A program made the translations under genes and the position numbers. 64,000 nt of DNA from Tritrichomonas musculus (lineage: Eukaryota > Parabasalia > Tritrichomonadida > Tritrichomonadidae): positions 7,363,501 to 7,427,500 of the forward strand of contig JAPFFF010000005.1 of assembly GCA_039105265.1 (NCBI GenBank), given 5' to 3'. Below, piece by piece: positions 45,013 to 55,443 of the stretch; position 1 is the first letter of the stretch, and each line of letters begins with the position of its first letter. A model generated the notes under the pieces. It searched no databases and was not told where the DNA came from. It saw nothing but the letters and a program-made list of their open reading frames with translations.

Positions 45013-47982
45013 TTAAAAACTGTCTGAATTTCCATCATTTGATTCTTCTCTCTTTTTACCTTCACCTGACAATGATGCTGAAACAATATCATCATCATTT
45101 TCTTCTGTTTTCATTAAACCGCCGGCAATCGAACTAAGCAAACCACCAAGAATGCCATTGTTATTTTCTACTACTTTCTCTTTGTCGCTTTCTTCTTTCT
45201 CTTTTTCACTTTCACTTTTTACTTTGTCACTTTCACTTTTTACTTTGTCACTTTCATCCTTTTCTCTTTCACTTTCAACTTTTTCTCTTTCACTTTCACT
45301 TTTTACTTTGTCACTTTCATCCTTTTCTCTTTCACTTTCAACTTTTTCTCTTTCACTTTCACTTTTTACTTTGTCACTTTCATCCTTTTCTCTTTCACTT
45401 TCATCCTTTTCTCTTTCACTTTCACTTTTTACTTTGCCACTTTCAACTTTTTCTTGCTCGCTTGATGATTCATTGTTTTTGGTTTCACTTTCTTTTTGTT
45501 CAGATCCTGACTCTGAATTAGACTTTGACGATTTAGAATGTTCTTGTGACTGAATTTGGTCACTTTGCTTGTCATCAAAACTTTCAAAGTCTTCGTTCAA
45601 TGTTGAGTTCATTGGTGAAGGCATTGATTTACTGTTTTCAGGTTCGTTCGAGCTTGCTGCTCCCTTGTCTGCCTCGCTGTCTCTCTCTTCACTCTTATGT
45701 GCATCGGAGCTTTCCTTTTCAGATTGTGAAGCTTCTTTCTTCTTCTGTTCATCTGACTCTTCAGCCTTTTCATTGTCAATCATTTTGCTTGCAAACGAGT
45801 TCATCATTCCTTCAAGCAAGCCGCTCTTGATTTTGCCTACATCATCATCTTTCTCTTTCTCCTTTTCACTGCTTTCTTTCTCCTTTTCACTGCTTTCTTT
45901 CTCCTTTTCACTGCTTTCTTTCTCCTTTTCACTGCTTTCTTTCTCCTTTTCACTGCTTTCTTTCTCTTTTTCACTGCTTTCTTTCTCTTTTTCACTGCTT
46001 TCTTTCTCTTTTTCACTGCTTTCTTTCTCCTTTTCACTGCTTTCTTTCTCCTTTTCACTGCTTTCTTTTTCTTTATTTGTGGTTTCTATTTCTTTTTCTC
46101 TTTCGTCGTTTTTATCTTCATTTTTGTCTGTTTCTGATTCTTTTTTATTTTCTTCGTCATTTTGCTTTTTGCTTTCCTGTTCAGAGAGAGCTTTATCTTC
46201 TTCATTTGGCTTGTCTTTAACTTCAGTGTTTTCGGTTGGCTTCTCTTCTTTTTCATTTTCGTTCTTCTTTTCCTCCAAATTATCAGTCACTGACTTTGCA
46301 ACAGATCCGATCAAACCGCCTTCATTTTCTATCTTTTTGTCACCTTCAACTTTTTCTGTACTTTCAACTTTTTCATTAGAATCCTTTGTTTCTTCATTTG
46401 ACTCTGAATTATGCAACTTCTTAGAGATGTCTTCTCTCAATTTATCGAGCAATAGTTTGTCTCCTTTATCTTCCTCTTCTTCGTTTGAATTGATCTGTTG
46501 TGTGACAAAATAACCGTTTTTATCGTCTGAATTAACTTTTTCTTTTTCATCTTGATTTTGATAAGTTTTTTGTGGCTGTGTTTGCGTTTGAGCTTGATAT
46601 TTCCAATGGTTTCGTGGTTGGGATGATTTTGGCGGTTTTTTATAAAATTTGATTTGAACTTGTTCGGTTGGTGGCGGTTGTTTTTGTATCTTCTTTGGTG
46701 CAAGAAGGTGAGGACTTGTTTCTTTCACTCTTCTCACTGGTTTTTCCTTTTCTTTTTCCTTCTCTTGCATAAGTTGAGCTATTATTTGGTCATGCTTCCT
46801 CTCATGAAAAACTGGTGGGCCAACCTTCTTAATTACTTTTTTCTTTGGAGGCACAGCTTGAGTTTGTTGGTCAATATTGCTGTTATTCTGAGACTGTGTT
46901 TGAACCTGGGCTGGATTTTGAGTCTGGTTTTGATTTTGACTCTGTAATGATGGTTTTGTAATTATTGGCGTAGGCTTTTCTTTAACTGCAGTACGATGAA
47001 ATGTATTAAGTCTTTGAAATAGTTCAAATTGGCTTTGCTTAGTTTTACTATTATTGCTGTTGTTATCTTCTTTCTTTCGACGACTTGATAATTCAAAATC
47101 TTCGATCGTGCGATAAGTAACAAAAAAGTTGGGGCTTCGTTTCTTGTTATTGATATCATCGAGTTCTTGCTGATTTCTTTGCTTTAAATCTTCATATTCT
47201 TTTTGCTTTTCTGATAATGAATTTTTTAAATATTCAAGTTCTTGTGTATATGGCCAAACAGAATCTTCATAATCAATATCTGGTCTAGATTCTGTTTCAA
47301 TTCCCTCGCCTGAATATAGAATTCGTTTTAGTTGTTCGTTTAAATTAACTTCATTTTTTAAATTATTTTTTATTTCTTCTTTCTTTGCTTTTGTTTCTTC
47401 ATATTCGGGATCTGGTTTAAATTTTTGAACTTTGACATCTAATTCATCAATTAGCTGTTGAAAATAACGGCAATCACTCATCAATTCGATGATTTTTTCA
47501 GAATGTTCTTTTCCCTCTTCCTCTAAATCTTCGAGTGCTGTCGGAGTGGTTGCATCTCGTAAGTATCTAAGCTCGTTATATAAAGCATCGCGTTCAATTT
47601 CTAAATCTTGAACTCGATAATCAGGAGAATTTGTCTTTACGTATTTTTCAATTAATGGCGAAGATTGAGTATTATAGATACTTCCTTTTTGTATTTCATT
47701 AATTTGTTCTAAATAAGTTAATTTTGATTTTAATTTTGAAATATCTCTTGTAAGTTGATCAATTTCGTCTAATAAATTCCTCTTAAAATCAACAAGATCA
47801 TCTTCCGAAATTTTTTCATTTGGGTTGCGTGAAATTAATTTATTAACTCGACATTTTTGTTTAGCCTTTGAGCCAGCACGAAATTGCTGCAAACGTCTTT
47901 TAGCACCTTCTATTCGTTCTGATTCTTGTGCATAATTTAATCTTCCGCGTTCACGAATAACAAAAAAAGGATAATTCTCCAT
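45013..47982 (-). CDS. Coiled-coil protein with long charged repeat tail
   Basis: This encodes 989 residues. Residues 1 to about 300 are basic then coiled coil (DEIDQLTRDISKLKSKLTYL, then LEYLKNSLSEKQKEYEDLKQ). Residues 300 to 520 are a Gln/Pro/Lys-rich linker. The remainder is low complexity: about ten ESSEKEK units (about residues 640 to 715) and a second array of SEREK, SDKVK and VESEREKDE units (about 880 to 950). Two similar short helices, GLIGSVAK and GILGGLLSSIAGGLMK, are repeated in the tail, with GLLEGMMNSFASKMI between them, suggesting three copies of an amphipathic motif. It is probably a cytoskeletal or scaffold protein of the host. It is divergent from the 48,121 gene. Confidence 0.75.
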   Translation of the reverse strand: MENYPFFVIRERGRLNYAQESERIEGAKRRLQQFRAGSKAKQKCRVNKLISRNPNEKISEDDLVDFKRNLLDEIDQLTRDISKLKSKLTYLEQINEIQKGSIYNTQSSPLIEKYVKTNSPDYRVQDLEIERDALYNELRYLRDATTPTALEDLEEEGKEHSEKIIELMSDCRYFQQLIDELDVKVQKFKPDPEYEETKAKKEEIKNNLKNEVNLNEQLKRILYSGEGIETESRPDIDYEDSVWPYTQELEYLKNSLSEKQKEYEDLKQRNQQELDDINNKKRSPNFFVTYRTIEDFELSSRRKKEDNNSNNSKTKQSQFELFQRLNTFHRTAVKEKPTPIITKPSLQSQNQNQTQNPAQVQTQSQNNSNIDQQTQAVPPKKKVIKKVGPPVFHERKHDQIIAQLMQEKEKEKEKPVRRVKETSPHLLAPKKIQKQPPPTEQVQIKFYKKPPKSSQPRNHWKYQAQTQTQPQKTYQNQDEKEKVNSDDKNGYFVTQQINSNEEEEDKGDKLLLDKLREDISKKLHNSESNEETKDSNEKVESTEKVEGDKKIENEGGLIGSVAKSVTDNLEEKKNENEKEEKPTENTEVKDKPNEEDKALSEQESKKQNDEENKKESETDKNEDKNDEREKEIETTNKEKESSEKEKESSEKEKESSEKEKESSEKEKESSEKEKESSEKEKESSEKEKESSEKEKESSEKEKESSEKEKEKDDDVGKIKSGLLEGMMNSFASKMIDNEKAEESDEQKKKEASQSEKESSDAHKSEERDSEADKGAASSNEPENSKSMPSPMNSTLNEDFESFDDKQSDQIQSQEHSKSSKSNSESGSEQKESETKNNESSSEQEKVESGKVKSESEREKDESEREKDESDKVKSESEREKVESEREKDESDKVKSESEREKVESEREKDESDKVKSESDKVKSESEKEKEESDKEKVVENNNGILGGLLSSIAGGLMKTEENDDDIVSASLSGEGKKREESNDGNSDSF
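45845..46075 (-). repeat. 21-bp tandem repeat encoding ESSEKEK
   Basis: About eleven copies of a 21-base unit (plus strand CTTTCTCCTTTTCACTG plus four bases). The units alternate only between CTCC and CTCT variants in blocks, which points to recent slippage or unequal exchange. All units keep the reading frame. Confidence 0.85.
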
Positions 47983-48120
47983 TAAAAAAAAAATTTTATT
48001 TCAAACGTCAACAAAATCAAAAAGTTTATTCTATGAACTCTTTTAAATTAACTCGTTTTTTAGTATAGCCCGCCAATTTTTTCTATAAACCAATCTGATA
48101 AAAAAAAGTTCCAGATAAAG

Positions 48121-48969
48121 ATGAGCAATACAACACCAAAAACTTATTCAAAATCTTCATTAAACAATGTTTCACCACGTACAAAAGAATTATTTGATTC
48201 ATCAATCAAAAGAACAAACCATTTTCAGCAAAACAGTAATCCTCCTAGTCAAATGGCAAGAGCAAACAAATCATCTCGAATAATGGCTAGTAATAAACAA
48301 ATTCGTCTTATAGAAAATATTGTTGGTAACGCCAAAGAAATAAATAAAGCCAAATTATTTTTAATTCTCAAGAAATTCAATATTACATATGTAGATGATG
48401 TAGATGAAGGGCCCCGACCAGTTTTTTGGAAAATTTGTGATTATTGCAGAATAAATAATAATCAAAACGAAGAAGAGGATGAAGAAGAGGAAGCAGAAGA
48501 GATTTATGATGCTGTGAAGCTTAAGGAGTTACTTCAAAAAGCAGCTAGTGGAGAAAAAGTTACTGGTCTTGCTGCTCAAATTAAGCCTTCTGTTAGTTCA
48601 GCTCTTTCAAACATGCCAATTGATCTTGTTTATATTCTTTCTCGTTCCAATGAAGATAATAATAATAATAATAATACAAATAATTCATCTCTTACTACAC
48701 CAAAGAAAAGCCCAAAGAAAAAGAAGAAGGGCTCACCTAAATTAAAACTTACCATTAGTCCTAGCCAGAGTAATAAAAATTCTCCAGTTAGAGCTAAAGC
48801 TCAAGCTCAAAAAGGAGCTAATGATAGTGATAATAATCAATCTGATGTGGCTTTAGGAAATGAAGATAATGGAAACACTCCAAAGTCAAGATCCAAAAAA
48901 CGTGTTACAGGAGCTAAATACCTTCCATCTTTTTATGATAATCTTGAAACAATTAGATTACCATATTAA
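48121..48969 (+). CDS. Basic, Ser/Asn-rich host protein, unknown function
   Basis: This encodes 282 residues starting MSNTTPKTYSKSSLNNVSPR. A folded core of about 100 residues (IRLIENIVGNAKEINKAKLF, then ITYVDDVDEGPRPVFWKI and CDYCRINNN) is followed by an acidic helix (EEEDEEEEAEEIYDAVKLKE). A disordered basic tail carries KKSPKKKKKGSPKLK and SKKRVTG, with SP and TP sites typical of nuclear or phosphorylated proteins. It ends with a short conserved-looking segment (KYLPSFYDNLETIRLPY). No family is recognised. A chromatin or nuclear role is suggested by the basic patches only. Confidence 0.7.
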   Translation: MSNTTPKTYSKSSLNNVSPRTKELFDSSIKRTNHFQQNSNPPSQMARANKSSRIMASNKQIRLIENIVGNAKEINKAKLFLILKKFNITYVDDVDEGPRPVFWKICDYCRINNNQNEEEDEEEEAEEIYDAVKLKELLQKAASGEKVTGLAAQIKPSVSSALSNMPIDLVYILSRSNEDNNNNNNTNNSSLTTPKKSPKKKKKGSPKLKLTISPSQSNKNSPVRAKAQAQKGANDSDNNQSDVALGNEDNGNTPKSRSKKRVTGAKYLPSFYDNLETIRLPY

Positions 48970-49395
48970 GTTTTTATTCTAAATATATAGTTTTATACTT
49001 TAATTATATATTTCTATTTTTAATATTATTATTACTTCCCTAGTGTGTTTAACTTGTCATTAGTAATAACACATTTAGCAAATATGACCAAATGTAAATA
49101 TATTTTTCATAATTTCTATAGTTTTTTTGAAGATATGCTTACTGCACCAATAAAAATTTTATTGTAAATGAAAAAAAATGTAATACGCTCTCCTTTTTTT
49201 TTTAACTATTATATAATATCAGAATAAATTTGTTATATTGGCCATAAGAATGTCATATATTATTATAAATTATAATAAGATAACATTATAAAAACCAAAG
49301 CACGCATAAAAAAAAAATATAAAATAATATGATTAATAATTAACATGTTTAACAATAAAAATAAATAAAACAATATATAATCATTCAAAATTTCG
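48970..49395. other. AT-rich spacer between convergent genes
   Basis: About 430 bases between two converging host genes. It holds long A and T runs and TAAA-type tetramers that could serve as poly(A) signals for either gene. No gene or structured repeat is seen. Confidence 0.5.
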
Positions 49396-50652
49396 TTAAG
49401 GTTCAGCAATTAATGCAATACAATTTGAATTAGGTTCATTAAGCATGTAAAAACGCAAATTTTCATTATTTTCAATTGAACGAGAACTCAAATGTGGATC
49501 GATATCAACATCGCTTGGATCGCCTGCGAATCCTCTTCTGTACAAGAACAAGTACATCTCACTCACTGTTATTACCAAAAGCAGCAACTCAAAAATGATG
49601 TCAGAAGCGATTGGCCAAAAATCAAAAGAAACTGTCATTGAGAACAACAAAGCCAGTAAAACCAAAGACGACAAATAAATGACATCAAACTGAATTACCA
49701 AAGAAATCTTCATACGAAACTGTACCAAGTCTCTTGATATGACATCGTCCAAATGTCCGGTCATCATTATGTAACTGACGTTGTTTCGAATCATGCTTAA
49801 AAAGCCAATCATTATGAAACCGATCGAAACAAAAGCATCTTTCAAGGACAACGTGAAGCGGAAGCTCCACACGCCAACAACGAAAATGAGAGATGAGACA
49901 ATGATGATCAATACTTCGAAGATGTTGAATGTGTCACGATAAACACACCAGCCTGCAATGATGAATGTTGGAAATGAAAAAAATGCAGTATAATGTAACA
50001 AATATATGAAATTGAAGAAAATGTTCCCGTAGTAGTCATAGCTGACTATTCCTTGTCGTCTGTCGAGCCATATTTGCGCATATTTGGACATGATCATGCA
50101 CTTGGTCGATGCAATACAGGCGATTATTAGAGGAACAAAAATGCCAAAATTTTGAAAAATGAGAAAATCAAGAAGACAAATGGCTGTTAAGCCAAGATAA
50201 ATGTATGATAAAGTAATATCAAAGTAGGGGTATAGTTCATCACGTAAATCAAGATGCGAATCAGGATTCGTAAAGTTTGTCATTACTGAATATTGAGCTT
50301 TTGTTCGATTGCAATTAAGAATGTATGGATAATATATGTTTTTCGTTCGAATAACTCCATACCATTTAACTATATTTACATTTTTTTTAAATGAAGAATT
50401 AAGAGATGATAAATGAATTGTTGGATCTAAGCATATATCTGTAAAAGAGATTTCATGAAGTATGCGCGCTTTCATTTCTTCAAATGTTGCTAAAAATATT
50501 ATTAAGGTTGATCGATTCTTCGTTCCTAAAATTATTTCAAATGTACCATTAGCATCAAATCCAAAAGAATCCAAAGGGGACACTGGCATAAATGTTTTAA
50601 TCGTATATTTACGTTGAGAACATCTGCAAAATATTAGAAAGAGATAAATCAT
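49396..50652 (-). CDS. GOST-like seven-helix membrane protein
   Basis: This encodes 418 residues. It starts with a hydrophobic, probably cleaved leader (MIYLFLIFCRCS). About 125 lumenal, beta-like residues follow (GFDANGTFEIILGTKNRSTL, several NxS/T sites, one CNRT). Then come seven hydrophobic spans between about residues 145 and 375 (for example YIYLGLTAICLLDFLIF, FGIFVPLIIACIAST, FEVLIIIVSSLIFVVGVW). A short cytoplasmic tail ends the protein. This plan matches the GOST family (GPR107/GPR108/TMEM87/GPR180 type; Golgi trafficking). No single signature motif is decisive, so other seven-span families remain possible. It is a host gene in the island. Confidence 0.55.
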   Translation of the reverse strand: MIYLFLIFCRCSQRKYTIKTFMPVSPLDSFGFDANGTFEIILGTKNRSTLIIFLATFEEMKARILHEISFTDICLDPTIHLSSLNSSFKKNVNIVKWYGVIRTKNIYYPYILNCNRTKAQYSVMTNFTNPDSHLDLRDELYPYFDITLSYIYLGLTAICLLDFLIFQNFGIFVPLIIACIASTKCMIMSKYAQIWLDRRQGIVSYDYYGNIFFNFIYLLHYTAFFSFPTFIIAGWCVYRDTFNIFEVLIIIVSSLIFVVGVWSFRFTLSLKDAFVSIGFIMIGFLSMIRNNVSYIMMTGHLDDVISRDLVQFRMKISLVIQFDVIYLSSLVLLALLFSMTVSFDFWPIASDIIFELLLLVITVSEMYLFLYRRGFAGDPSDVDIDPHLSSRSIENNENLRFYMLNEPNSNCIALIAEP

Positions 50653-50849
50653 TAAAGATGTATCGAAGAATAAATTTTTGTGAAAAATTTATATTTATTA
50701 AGAAAATATTGAATTAACGCAATTCAAAAATTTGATAGAGATATATAAACGATAAATTCAAAAATGAAAAAAAATTCAAACGAAAAAAAAGTAAAAAAAA
50801 AAAACGATTTATTAACACAAATATAAAAATATATATAATAAAATCATGA

Positions 50850-53804
50850 TCATTGTTCTGGATTAAATAAAGCAAATCCAATAACAGGTATATAAAAACG
50901 ATGAGAATTTTCTGGTTCAAATAATATTTTGCCTTGAAAAGGTGATTCAACTAATGGAGTAAAATGTATTGGTAAAAGCACAAAACAACCTGGTTCTATA
51001 ATAAATTTCTTTTTGGGACATGAAAAAGGTGGAGATGCGGATACAGTAATTTTGGTTCTCTCTTTCTTTCGATTAACGAGTCTTAACTTTCCTCTACTAA
51101 TTCTTCCTACCTCACAAGCTCCAAAATTCAGTACGTCGGCCTCAAACTTGATTGATGTATCGACAATGAATCCTTTGATTTCGATATTTTTGATAGAATT
51201 TTTAACCGATTTTTGAATTGAATTTTTATCATTTTCATTTGGCTGATATTGGATTGTTAAAACATCATTTATTTCTTGTTCTTTTGAGCTTAGCAAAGAA
51301 ACACGAAGGCAGAACCTTTGTTCACTCTTTAAATTAATTTTTGGAGGAAATCTTAATAATTGATTTTTGGATGATAGATGTAACTCAATTGGTTTCAATT
51401 TCTGGTTCTCAATCCATAATCTAATTTCTTTTGTTTGGAATAATCCAACCTCTCCGAAGTCAATTTTTGGCACAGAAGTTGTAAAAACGTCATGATTCAT
51501 TTTACTAACGTCCACTTTTTGAATGGACAAAAGCTGATCAAAAAGAATTGAAAACTCATGCACATCAATGTCATCAATAATATCAATGCATGAAATTTCA
51601 TCCCTAAGAATATCAATGCCTTCGAATCGTTTTGCATAAAAATGATCAGGATTTAAATAGCTCATGATTTGTCTCATTATTTCATCACCGCTGTGAATTA
51701 GCACGTATTTTGTATCTTCAGAAAAAGTGAATGTAACTGATCCATTGAATGGAATGAATGCACCAGCAGGTGAAACGTTCCAATTTTGATTATTTTCTGG
51801 TCGTGAATATTTTGTGAACGTTACAAAAGCAGTTCGTAAACCGTAATTTTCAACCCTCAAAACAAACGGTCGAATGACGTGAAATGAAATGTCAGACGAT
51901 GAAAGATAGGCCAAAATTGGCACCTTTAACGGTTGTGCATTATGACCATTAATGGTCAAATAACCGCATGATATAGAATTGGGTATTCTTTGGCATGTGA
52001 GATTGACGGCTTCATTTGAGCTGATTGAATCATCACAACTTATCCACGACGGTTTTTTTATCTTCAATTTTTTGGGGCCACAAAAAGAAACGATGAAGTT
52101 GCTTTTCTGGTTATCGTCTATTCTCAAAAAGTTGATCAGATTGGTGGACGATAGAATGGCAGTTAATGTTTTCAAAGGAACATTGGTTACTGTATTGCCT
52201 GTTTGAACATGAAGGTTTCCTTCGACTTTTTTGGATGTTTTTGAATTGAATTCAATATCAACTTTTTGAATGGAATGCGGTTTGAGAAGCATTTTTCTAT
52301 CGGACATCAATGAAAATTCAGGTGCATCTGTGCTAAATTTAACTTCCATGTTTTTATCACTTTTGTTTGTGACACTGACGGTTTTCTTCTTCTTTTGACC
52401 ATAATTCAATTCAAATGAAATTGAATCTTCATTCAATTCTATCTCATTTGAAGGAAGCTTGATTTCTTCGATGACTTTGTGATTGCTGTTTTCACGCCAT
52501 TTTACAAAGACTGATGATTCGTTTGGATCAAACTTTCTGCCATTATATGTAAGGATCTTCATTGTGTCAATCTTCTTCGATTCTCCTGGTTGAAGTGAAA
52601 TTTTAAACGTTCGTTTTTTGTCAAATTTATCGTCACTTGACAGATAAAATGACCTTTTTTCATCAGTGATGTTTTTAAGCAGCATCAAGCTGGATGAATC
52701 TTTAGAAAAATGTACTTTAAATGGCTGTTGAACGGCAATGGCGTGAAGTGAATATTTTAACGGACCAAATTGAATGGATTCTGAAAAATCTCCAACTTCT
52801 TTTGAGAAAAAGCTGAATGTGATTTCATTTTGTCTTTTTTCTTTCCCACTTTCTTCTTCTTCCTCTTCTTCTTCATCATCTTCATCAATATTATCATTTA
52901 TAATTTGATATGAAAATGGTGGCGATATTTCGGGATACTCACTCGATGATAATATCATTGATAAATAATAGCTATTGTCATTAAGATCGTAATTTGCATT
53001 GGAAGCTTCATTTAAATTATATATGCGAATCGATTTGCTTTGCCTAATTCCAATTGGTACGCATCCAAAGTCAATCAGACCACATGTATTTGGCCTGGCA
53101 ATATTCAATGGAATTGAAATTGAATCGCCACTTTCAGTGCATTGAATATGAAAATTTGGTGGCTTCTGCGAAATAGGATTTATATTATTTTGAACATTAA
53201 GAGTAAAGTTTGGATCATATATGATTTCAACTGGGCATGAAGAAAAGGGTGGAAGGTCAACTGATGGCGGAGTTATCGTAAATGCAGCTGTATCAAAATC
53301 AAAGATTACGTGTAATTGAGTTAAAAGAGATCGATTGGAAATATCAAATGTTAAATTTGTTTTAGCCATTGAAAATTGAAATTGTAAGATATCCGATTCA
53401 TCAAACATTAAAGGCGAAGGAATACATTTGGCAGTTAATGGAATTGTTATAGTATTATGCGAAGAATGTATTGTTAAATCTGTTTCAAAAAGGCCAATTT
53501 CGTCTGATATAAAGGTAATAATAAGCGAATATACGATTCCTGCTTGGATTGTAAACTCATTTGATGAAATTGAAAAATTTGAATTAGGATCAAGACTAAT
53601 ATCGATATCTTGAGGTATTGATGATGGATTAGTAATTAGTAAAGTATAATGCGAAAAATTTCCTTGATAACACGGTTTGAAATGAACCATTTCTGGATAC
53701 GCTGACAAATGATATTCTGTTGGTAAGCCATTTAACAATTCTTCTTCTTCCTCATCATCATCAAATTCATCAAACTGGCTTGGATCTTCCTCTTCCTCAA
53801 ACAT
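50850..53804 (-). CDS. Multi-domain ASH/PapD-like protein (CEP192/SPD-2 type)
   Basis: This encodes 984 residues with an acidic start (MFEEEEDPSQFDEFDDDEEE). At least five Ig-like beta sandwiches of the ASH/MSP type follow: FKPCYQGNFSHYTLLITNPS at about residue 40, LIDFGCVPIGIRQSKSIRIY near 240, ISFELNYGQKKKKTVSVTNK near 460, IDFGEVGLFQTKEIRLWIEN near 780, and LNFGACEVGRISRGKLRLVN near 890. The recurring pattern of FG-x-V-x-G followed by Thr/Val-rich strands and NxS turns is the ASH hallmark, known from centrosomal SPD-2/CEP192, Hydin and TMEM131. No transmembrane span is evident, favouring a centrosomal or flagellar role. The exact family is not determined. Confidence 0.6.
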   Translation of the reverse strand: MFEEEEDPSQFDEFDDDEEEEELLNGLPTEYHLSAYPEMVHFKPCYQGNFSHYTLLITNPSSIPQDIDISLDPNSNFSISSNEFTIQAGIVYSLIITFISDEIGLFETDLTIHSSHNTITIPLTAKCIPSPLMFDESDILQFQFSMAKTNLTFDISNRSLLTQLHVIFDFDTAAFTITPPSVDLPPFSSCPVEIIYDPNFTLNVQNNINPISQKPPNFHIQCTESGDSISIPLNIARPNTCGLIDFGCVPIGIRQSKSIRIYNLNEASNANYDLNDNSYYLSMILSSSEYPEISPPFSYQIINDNIDEDDEEEEEEEESGKEKRQNEITFSFFSKEVGDFSESIQFGPLKYSLHAIAVQQPFKVHFSKDSSSLMLLKNITDEKRSFYLSSDDKFDKKRTFKISLQPGESKKIDTMKILTYNGRKFDPNESSVFVKWRENSNHKVIEEIKLPSNEIELNEDSISFELNYGQKKKKTVSVTNKSDKNMEVKFSTDAPEFSLMSDRKMLLKPHSIQKVDIEFNSKTSKKVEGNLHVQTGNTVTNVPLKTLTAILSSTNLINFLRIDDNQKSNFIVSFCGPKKLKIKKPSWISCDDSISSNEAVNLTCQRIPNSISCGYLTINGHNAQPLKVPILAYLSSSDISFHVIRPFVLRVENYGLRTAFVTFTKYSRPENNQNWNVSPAGAFIPFNGSVTFTFSEDTKYVLIHSGDEIMRQIMSYLNPDHFYAKRFEGIDILRDEISCIDIIDDIDVHEFSILFDQLLSIQKVDVSKMNHDVFTTSVPKIDFGEVGLFQTKEIRLWIENQKLKPIELHLSSKNQLLRFPPKINLKSEQRFCLRVSLLSSKEQEINDVLTIQYQPNENDKNSIQKSVKNSIKNIEIKGFIVDTSIKFEADVLNFGACEVGRISRGKLRLVNRKKERTKITVSASPPFSCPKKKFIIEPGCFVLLPIHFTPLVESPFQGKILFEPENSHRFYIPVIGFALFNPEQ

Positions 53805-53991
53805 TTAAATCTAAAATCTCGTCATTTAACGTACGCACTTCAAAAAAGATTAACCGTGAGATATTCGGTCGTTCAAGTAAGTATTCAAATTTTTAAAATA
53901 AAATTTGAAATTTTCAAATTGAAAACATCACAATTTCTTAATAGTTAAAAGGTTAAAAAAAATGACCATATTTATTCGGTTCTTATTATAA

Positions 53992-55443
53992 ATGAGATAT
54001 AAAATGAAAAAATCATATTCTATCTCGAATATTATTGTCGGATTGCTTTTGATGTCTACACTTGTTCTAATTGTTTTAGGTGCATTTCATTGCAAAAAAT
54101 GTGATCCTTTAAAGCCTTATCATTATTACTATAATCCTAATACATTAACACAAGAAAATTATTCAATCGAAATTTTAGGTCATAGATTATACAATGCATA
54201 TCTAAATCGAAACGTTAGAAATCTCGATTACTCTAATAATTTTTTATATCCAGATTCAATGATAACAGATATAGTTGAATTATTAAGCCACGAGCTTTTT
54301 GGTAATACCCACTCAGAATCAAAATCTTCAGAGCGTTCAACAGATTCTGTCGATGATCTTCGTCGTGACATTCTCAAATTTCTCGGAACTTCGATCAGCA
54401 AATACACTGTTATTTTTACTTATTCAAATGGACAAGCTTTAAAGGCATTTATTGAAGCTTTCCCATTCAATTCTTCCTCAACCTTTGCTTATTCATCTTC
54501 AAGTCATAATGATATCTTAGGACTTCGATATTTAGCACAAAAAAAGTCGTCAGCGCTCAAATCATTCAAATTTAATACAATTGATCAAGATCTTTCTTCT
54601 CTTTCCTCAACGTGTCCCAACCTAGCCGTTTTCCCATTATTAGATCTTTTTGATGGTACCATTTTGACCAACGACGAAATGAAAAAAGCATTATCAATTA
54701 GCAATATTTATACTCTTGCTGATGCCTCGCATTATTTAATGTCACGTCGACTCAATTTAACCGAATTACCATTCTCTGCTGTTACTTTAAGCTTTGAGCA
54801 CTTATTTGGCTATCCAAAGCTTGGAGTATTGGTATTAAACAATGATTTAGTCGACAAATTACAGAAACCTTATTTTGGAGGTGGTACATTAGTATATGCA
54901 TTACCTAGTAAAGATGTTGTTAAAATGCGGTTAAGGCCATCAGAACGATATGAAGATGGTTCATTACCATTTTTGAACATTGCTGCTGTTTCTTCAGGTT
55001 TCAAATTGATGGAAACGTTAAAATGGGAAAATGTTCATGATCATATCAAAAATATGACGAAGAAAGTTATTCAAATTTTAAATGAAGAAGGTAAATATTC
55101 AGATGGAACAAAAGGTGTTGTTATTTACGGAGACAAACAAGAATCTATTGTTAGTTTCAATATAATTGATAAGACATCTCAAAAAGTTGTACAATTTGAT
55201 AAATATTTCAATATTGCTAGAAGAAATAACGTCCGGATTGCAGTTGGTTGCCACCAAACTCCCGGAACTTGTTTAAAGGCACTCAATATTGACGAATCTA
55301 CTTTGTACGACAAAGTATCAACGTTGAATATGAGTTCTTACGGCAGTTTGCGTGTGTCAGTGGGTTGGGCGACAATTGAAAGCGATATTGATTTCTTTAG
55401 ACAATTGATTAAGTTCTATTTTAGAGATGAAAACGTAAAATAA
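53992..55443 (+). CDS. Membrane-anchored class V aminotransferase-fold pseudoenzyme (MOCOS-like)
   Basis: This encodes 483 residues. An N-terminal signal anchor (IIVGLLLMSTLVLIVLGAF, about 14 to 33) is followed by a class V aminotransferase fold. The best match is the cysteine-desulfurase-like half of molybdenum cofactor sulfurase: LDYSNNFLYP (family: LD-x-a-g at the start), LADASHYL (about 243; the Asp that holds the PLP ring), LSFEHLFGYPKLGVLV (about 266), YFGGGTLVYALP and GCHQTPGTC (about 419). In active relatives the fourth block reads SFYK-FGYP, with the Lys binding PLP; here that place is His270. The block GCFCNPGAC also lacks its middle Cys. Thus PLP chemistry and persulfide formation are unlikely as read, and it may be a structural or binding protein. 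An alternative ATG is at 54,004. Confidence 0.75.
   Translation: MRYKMKKSYSISNIIVGLLLMSTLVLIVLGAFHCKKCDPLKPYHYYYNPNTLTQENYSIEILGHRLYNAYLNRNVRNLDYSNNFLYPDSMITDIVELLSHELFGNTHSESKSSERSTDSVDDLRRDILKFLGTSISKYTVIFTYSNGQALKAFIEAFPFNSSSTFAYSSSSHNDILGLRYLAQKKSSALKSFKFNTIDQDLSSLSSTCPNLAVFPLLDLFDGTILTNDEMKKALSISNIYTLADASHYLMSRRLNLTELPFSAVTLSFEHLFGYPKLGVLVLNNDLVDKLQKPYFGGGTLVYALPSKDVVKMRLRPSERYEDGSLPFLNIAAVSSGFKLMETLKWENVHDHIKNMTKKVIQILNEEGKYSDGTKGVVIYGDKQESIVSFNIIDKTSQKVVQFDKYFNIARRNNVRIAVGCHQTPGTCLKALNIDESTLYDKVSTLNMSSYGSLRVSVGWATIESDIDFFRQLIKFYFRDENVK

Noticed and set aside
45152-46513. Plus-strand Ser/Leu/Phe-rich frames opposite the coiled-coil gene
   Set aside because: They are the antisense of Lys/Glu/Ser repeats (KEK reads as FSF or LSL).
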